Both the position numbers and the translations under genes were made by a program. This document shows, piece by piece, positions 60,627 through 64,000 of a stretch of 64,000 nucleotides of DNA. The DNA lies in NCBI RefSeq assembly GCF_022374875.2, contig NZ_CP092427.2:5394001-5458000 (forward strand). The letters are read 5' to 3'. Position 1 is the stretch's first letter. Each line of letters begins with the position of its first letter. Source of the DNA: Mycolicibacterium rufum. Its GTDB lineage: Bacteria > Actinomycetota > Actinomycetes > Mycobacteriales > Mycobacteriaceae. The notes beneath the pieces were generated by a model. It worked only from the letters and a program-made list of their open reading frames with translations. It did not search any database and had not been told where the DNA came from.

Positions 60627-61115
60627 ATGACGGCCCAGACGCCCACGCTGATCAAGCGTGATGGCGGCGCCCACTTCCATTTCCTCAACACCCTCTACAC
60701 CGCGAAGATCAGCGGCGAACAGACCAACGGCCTGCTGACCGCGATGGAGTTTCTCGCTCCGCGAAATTTCGGTCCTCCGCTTCATCGCCACGAGTCCGAG
60801 GACGAGCTGTTCTACCTCGCCGACGGCGAGATCTGGTTCCGTTGCGGTGAGGTGGAGGAGGTGCACAGCGCCGGCGCCACGGTGTGGATGCCCCGCGGGC
60901 TCGCCCACACGTTCCAGGTGAGGTCACAGACCGCCAGGGTGTTCCAGGTGTCGACGCCCGCAGGATTCGAACGGTTCGTCGCCGCGCTGGGACGTCCGAG
61001 CGCCGAACCGGCGTTGCCGGCGCCCGACGAGATCGATCCCGCACATGTGGCCGAGGTGTGTCGCCAATTCTCGATCGAAGTCCTCGGGCCGCCACCCGAA
61101 CCCGTTGGCATGTAG
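60627..61115 (+). CDS. Cupin-domain protein
   Basis: A 162-residue single-domain cupin. Motif 1 PPLHRHESEDELFYLADGE has the canonical two His and one Glu; motif 2 WMPRGLAHTFQV gives the third His. It resembles quercetinase-like or bicupin-derived metal proteins. The gene lies between pafA and pafB, where M. tuberculosis has none, with its own promoter; no link to pupylation is evident. Confidence 0.87.
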   Translation: MTAQTPTLIKRDGGAHFHFLNTLYTAKISGEQTNGLLTAMEFLAPRNFGPPLHRHESEDELFYLADGEIWFRCGEVEEVHSAGATVWMPRGLAHTFQVRSQTARVFQVSTPAGFERFVAALGRPSAEPALPAPDEIDPAHVAEVCRQFSIEVLGPPPEPVGM

Positions 61116-61138
61116 CCACGCCGCGATTGCCGGGACGG

Positions 61139-61199
61139 GTCGAAATCCACGTTCTGCCGCCGTTCTCTCGCACTTCGTCTGCAGAAGGTGGATTTCGAC
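61139..61199 (+). repeat. 61-base imperfect palindrome between the cupin gene and pafB
   Basis: The 19-base arms GTCGAAATCCACGTTCTGC (61139-61157) and GCAGAAGGTGGATTTCGAC (61181-61199) pair with a single mismatch around a 23-base loop. It may be a terminator for the cupin gene, an RNA element in front of pafB, or a dispersed palindromic repeat (REP/MITE-like). No second copy was noticed in this window. Confidence 0.6.
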
Positions 61200-61243
61200 G
61201 TGCCGCGCCGCGACGGCCGTCCGAGCCCACCGCCGATTCGTCT

Positions 61244-61249
61244 TAAGCT
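61244..61249 (+). promoter_or_regulatory. -10 box, leaderless promoter of pafBC
   Basis: TAAGCT is 7 bases before the GTG at 61257, downstream of the large palindrome. Confidence 0.5.
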
Positions 61250-61256
61250 CTACGGC

Positions 61257-62261
61257 GTGGGGATCTCGAAAGTCGAACGGTTGATGAATCTCGTCATCGC
61301 GCTGCTGTCGACGCGGACGTTCATCACCGCCGACCGGATCCGCGAGACCGTGTACGGGTACGCCGGTAGCGCCAGCGACGAGGCGTTCTCCCGCATGTTC
61401 GAGCGCGACAAGAACGAACTGCGCGATCTGGGCATCCCGTTGGAAACGGGCCGGGTCTCCTCGACCGACCCGACCGAGGGCTACCGCATCAACCGCGAGG
61501 CCTACGCGCTGCCCGCGGTGGAGCTCACCCCCGACGAGGCCGCCGCCGTGGCGGTCGCGACCCAACTGTGGGAGTCCCCTGAGCTGATCACCGCGACCCA
61601 GAGCGCGCTGCTGAAGCTGCGCGCGGCGGGCGTGGAGATCGATCCGGCGGACGATCTCGACGTCGCGATCACCTCGACGGCCGCGCTGCCCGGGTTGCGC
61701 GGCTCCGAGGACGTGCTCGGAATCCTGTTGTCGGCCATCGACTCCGGGCGCGCCGTGCAGTTCCCGCACCGGCCGTCGCGCAGCGAGCCGTACGTCACCC
61801 GCACCGTCGAGCCGTGGGGTGTCGTCACCGACCGCGGCCGCTGGTACCTGGTCGGCCATGACCGCGACCGCGACGCGGTCCGCACCTTCCGGCTGTCCCG
61901 CATCGGCGCCGAGGTGACCCCCATCGGGGAGCCCGGCGCGGTGGTCCGCCCGCCCGGGGTGAATCTGCGGGAGATCGTCGCGCGGGTGGTGGGCGACTGG
62001 CCCGGCGCCGGACAGGCGCGCATCTGGGTCGCCGACGGCCGCGCCACGGCGCTGCGCCGGCGCGCCACCGTGGTCGGCGCGAAGACGCTCGGCGGCCGCG
62101 CCGGGCAGGAGATCACCCTCGACATCGGCATGTTCGACCGGCTGGCCCGCGAGGTCGCCAGCTACGGCGCCGACGCCGTCGCCCTGGAACCCGCCTCACT
62201 GCGCGAGGACGTCATCGCGCGGTTACGGGCCCAGGCCGGCGTCGAGCAGGTCCGCGCGTGA
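61257..62261 (+). CDS. pafB: PafB, WYL-domain transcription activator of the DNA damage response
   Basis: A 334-residue WYL protein: N-terminal winged helix (KVERLMNLVIALLSTRTFIT), then LPAVELTPDEAAAVAVATQLW, WYL domain (VEPWGVVTDRGRWYLVGHD) and C-terminal extension. With PafC it forms a single-stranded-DNA-sensing activator of RecA-independent repair genes. GTG is chosen because a TANNNT box lies 7 bases upstream and the M. tuberculosis protein begins with the same SKVERL. Coupled to pafC (GTGA). Confidence 0.94.
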   Translation: MGISKVERLMNLVIALLSTRTFITADRIRETVYGYAGSASDEAFSRMFERDKNELRDLGIPLETGRVSSTDPTEGYRINREAYALPAVELTPDEAAAVAVATQLWESPELITATQSALLKLRAAGVEIDPADDLDVAITSTAALPGLRGSEDVLGILLSAIDSGRAVQFPHRPSRSEPYVTRTVEPWGVVTDRGRWYLVGHDRDRDAVRTFRLSRIGAEVTPIGEPGAVVRPPGVNLREIVARVVGDWPGAGQARIWVADGRATALRRRATVVGAKTLGGRAGQEITLDIGMFDRLAREVASYGADAVALEPASLREDVIARLRAQAGVEQVRA

Positions 62262-63244
62262 CCGCCGTGAGCACTCGGCTGGTGCGACTGCTCAACATGG
62301 TCCCGTACTTCCAGGCCAACCCGCGCATCACCTATGACGAGGCCGCCGCGGATCTCGGGGTCAGCGTCAAGCAGCTGCGCGACGACCTGAACCAGCTGTG
62401 GATGTGCGGGCTGCCCGGCTACGGGCCCGGCGATCTGATCGACTTCGAGTTCTCCGGGGACACCATCGAGGTGACGTTCACCGCGGGCATGGACCACCCG
62501 CTGCGCCTGACCTCCCCGGAGGCCACCGGCGTGCTGGTCGCGCTGCGCGCGCTGGTCGACGTGCCCGGCATGGTCGATCCGGAGGCGGCGCGCAGCGCGA
62601 TCGCCAAGATCGAGTCCGCCGCGGGCAGCGCGGGCCACGGCGTCGACGGTGCGGCGGTCGACGAGCCTGCGCCGGTGGAGAGCGAGGCGGCCGCCGCGGT
62701 GCGCAGGGCGGTGCGCGGCGACAAAGCGCTGGCGATCGAGTACTACTCGGCCTCCCACGACATGCTCTCGAGCCGGGTGGTCGACCCGATCCGGGTGGTG
62801 CTGGTCGCCGACCACAGCTACCTGGAGGCGTGGTGCCGCACCGCCGAGGCGGTCCGGCTGTTCCGCTTCGACCGGATCGTCGACGCCCGGGTGCTCGACG
62901 AGCCGTCCGCCCCGCCGCCGCCCGCGGTGCAGGCCGGCCCCGACACCTCGCTGTTCGACCCCGACACCGCCGACCCGTCGCTGCCGACGGCGACGCTGCG
63001 GGTGGACCGCTCGGCGGCGTGGATGTTCGACTACTACCCGCTGCGGGTGCTGCGCGAGTACCCCGACGGCTCGTGCGACGCCGCGATGACGTACGCCTCG
63101 GACGATTGGATGGCCCGGTTCGTGCTGGGCTTCGGCTCGGCGGTGCAGGTGCTCGAACCGCAGCCGCTGGCCGAGCGGGTGCGCCGGGCCGCCGTGGCAG
63201 CGCTGGACGCCTATCGGGTCGGTAACGAGCCACCCGACGGGTAG
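62258..63244 (+). CDS. pafC: PafC, WYL-domain partner of PafB
   Basis: A 328-residue homolog of PafB: an HTH (TYDEAAADLGVSVKQLRDDL), WYL core (LAIEYYSASHDMLSSRVVDP; DHSYLEAWCRTAEAVRLFR) and C-terminal extension. In Mycobacterium the two act as a heterodimer. GTG start overlaps the pafB stop. It ends 30 bases before tatA. Confidence 0.94.
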   Translation: MTAVSTRLVRLLNMVPYFQANPRITYDEAAADLGVSVKQLRDDLNQLWMCGLPGYGPGDLIDFEFSGDTIEVTFTAGMDHPLRLTSPEATGVLVALRALVDVPGMVDPEAARSAIAKIESAAGSAGHGVDGAAVDEPAPVESEAAAAVRRAVRGDKALAIEYYSASHDMLSSRVVDPIRVVLVADHSYLEAWCRTAEAVRLFRFDRIVDARVLDEPSAPPPPAVQAGPDTSLFDPDTADPSLPTATLRVDRSAAWMFDYYPLRVLREYPDGSCDAAMTYASDDWMARFVLGFGSAVQVLEPQPLAERVRRAAVAALDAYRVGNEPPDG

Positions 63245-63274
63245 ACTCGGCGCAGACGTCTGGAGGTAACCAAA

Positions 63275-63535
63275 TTGGGTGGTCTACAACCCTGGCACTG
63301 GATCATCGTCATCGCCGTGTTCGTGCTGCTCTTCGGCGCCAAGAAGCTCCCCGACGCAGCCCGGTCGCTCGGCAAGTCGATGCGAATCTTCAAGTCCGAG
63401 ATCAAGGAGATGCAGGCTGACGGCAAGTCCGAGCAGCCGACCCAGATCTCCTCGGAGCGGGTGACCGACGCCGACCGGCCGGTCGGCGGTGCCGCGACGC
63501 ACACCGAACCGTCGTCGGACAAGCGCCCCGCCTGA
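63275..63535 (+). CDS. tatA: Sec-independent translocase subunit TatA
   Basis: An 86-residue single-span protein: short N-terminus, transmembrane helix [17 protein letters not shown], hinge [14 protein letters not shown] and an amphipathic helix, then a polar tail. It forms the pore of the twin-arginine pathway. I place the start at TTG 63275 because GGAGG lies 8 bases upstream and the protein then matches the family N-terminus. It would export the DUF1906 protein of this window among others. Confidence 0.92.
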   Translation: MGGLQPWHWIIVIAVFVLLFGAKKLPDAARSLGKSMRIFKSEIKEMQADGKSEQPTQISSERVTDADRPVGGAATHTEPSSDKRPA

Positions 63536-63548
63536 ATCGTCACCTCGA

Positions 63549-63575
63549 CACGGCGCGGGCCCCGTCCGCGCCGTG
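63549..63575 (+). terminator. Hairpin between tatA and tatC
   Basis: CACGGCGCGG and CCGCGCCGTG pair over 10 bases with a 7-base loop, in the 74-base gap. There is no U tract. It could be a partial terminator or an RNA-stability element that sets TatA above TatC. A second small hairpin, CCTGT-GA-ACAGG, follows at 63584-63595. Confidence 0.5.
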
Positions 63576-63609
63576 ATCCTGTGCCTGTGAACAGGTAGGC
63601 CCCCTCGTC

Positions 63610-64000
63610 GTGCAGATGCCCGGACTCTTCAAGAAGCTGGACCCGCGCCGTCGCCGGTCGCGGGTCAACCCCGACGGCACGATGTCGTTGGTCGAACACC
63701 TCACCGAACTGCGCACCCGGCTGGTGCTCTCGGCGCTGGCCGTCGTCCTGACCACGATCCTCGGGTTCTTCTGGTACAGCCACGGCGCGTTCGGGCTGCC
63801 CAGCCTCGGTGACTGGCTGCGTGGCCCCTACTGCTCGCTGCCCGCGTCGGCGCGCGCGACGATCGCCCCCGACGGCGAATGCCGGCTGCTGGCCACCGCC
63901 CCGTTCGACCAGTTCATGCTGCGGCTCAAGGTCGCGCTCACCGCGGGCCTCGTGCTGGCCTGCCCGGTCTGGCTCTACCAGTTGTGGGCGTTCATCACCC
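63610..64000 (+). CDS. tatC: Sec-independent translocase subunit TatC (3' truncated by window end)
   Basis: The first 130 residues of the signal-recognition subunit of the Tat translocase. N-terminal [40 protein letters not shown] (family signature), periplasmic loop with [18 protein letters not shown] and [22 protein letters not shown] at 63610 or ATG two codons later. It continues past the right end of the window. Confidence 0.93.
   Translation, partial: MQMPGLFKKLDPRRRRSRVNPDGTMSLVEHLTELRTRLVLSALAVVLTTILGFFWYSHGAFGLPSLGDWLRGPYCSLPASARATIAPDGECRLLATAPFDQFMLRLKVALTAGLVLACPVWLYQLWAFIT

Overview
The window comes from a high-GC, fast-growing mycobacterium (Mycolicibacterium-like). The evidence is a complete Pup-proteasome locus (mpa, dop, pup, prcB, prcA, pafA, pafB, pafC), the mycothiol ligase mshC, Tat genes, lppK/lppL lipoproteins, and a backbone order that matches M. 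tuberculosis Rv2141c to Rv2093c read in the opposite direction. Species cannot be fixed from this sequence alone.

Layout. Bases 1-1701 are the end of a genomic island: the tail of an IS3-family element that truncates a serine recombinase, itself broken by a frameshift and a stop, whose 3' end lies inside a tRNA-Leu(GAG) gene. Bases 1844-15879 are conserved housekeeping genes (M20 peptidase, PEBP, pyrD-DUF5703-lppL, uppP, DUF3090/SCO1664 pair, cysQ, mshC, SDR, DUF1254 lipoprotein, patatin, PAC2). Bases 16083-19926 hold metH behind what I read as an S-adenosylhomocysteine riboswitch with a Shine-Dalgarno-sequestering hairpin. Bases 19937-26505 hold a nitroreductase/cupin pair, a HAD hydrolase, a sugar transporter with a CRP-like site, hisE-hisG and an FAD disulfide-type oxidoreductase. 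Bases 26519-30471 are accessory and regulator-rich: a TetR gene with its palindromic operator and an R2-like ligand-binding oxidase, a flavoprotein, an ArsR/SRPBCC pair with its operator, and a Tat-exported DUF1906 protein. Bases 30554-43047 return to backbone: thioesterase, RecB-type nuclease, trmI, DUF503, lppK and an MTB12-like antigen, mpa, a duplicated membrane protein, and dop-pup-prcB-prcA.

Bases 43209-55240 separate prcA from pafA and encode a compact catabolic cluster that can be read as choline to betaine aldehyde to glycine betaine to dimethylglycine to sarcosine to glycine: GMC dehydrogenase, aldehyde dehydrogenase, Rieske monooxygenase, dimethylglycine oxidase with a folate domain, and sarcosine oxidase. 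It also has an APC permease, a cNMP/CBS/DUF294 protein and an IclR regulator, with a perfect palindrome in front. Then come a spore-photoproduct-lyase-like radical SAM protein, an epoxide-hydrolase-like enzyme, a DUF1023/EspC-like pair, pafA, a cupin, pafB-pafC, tatA and the start of tatC.

About a dozen genes have a TANNNT -10 box 6-7 bases before the start codon, the signature of leaderless transcripts in mycobacteria; this helped choose starts. The best candidates for new biology are the SAH-riboswitch control of metH, the complete choline-to-glycine island inside the proteasome locus, and structured leaders at pup and pafB.
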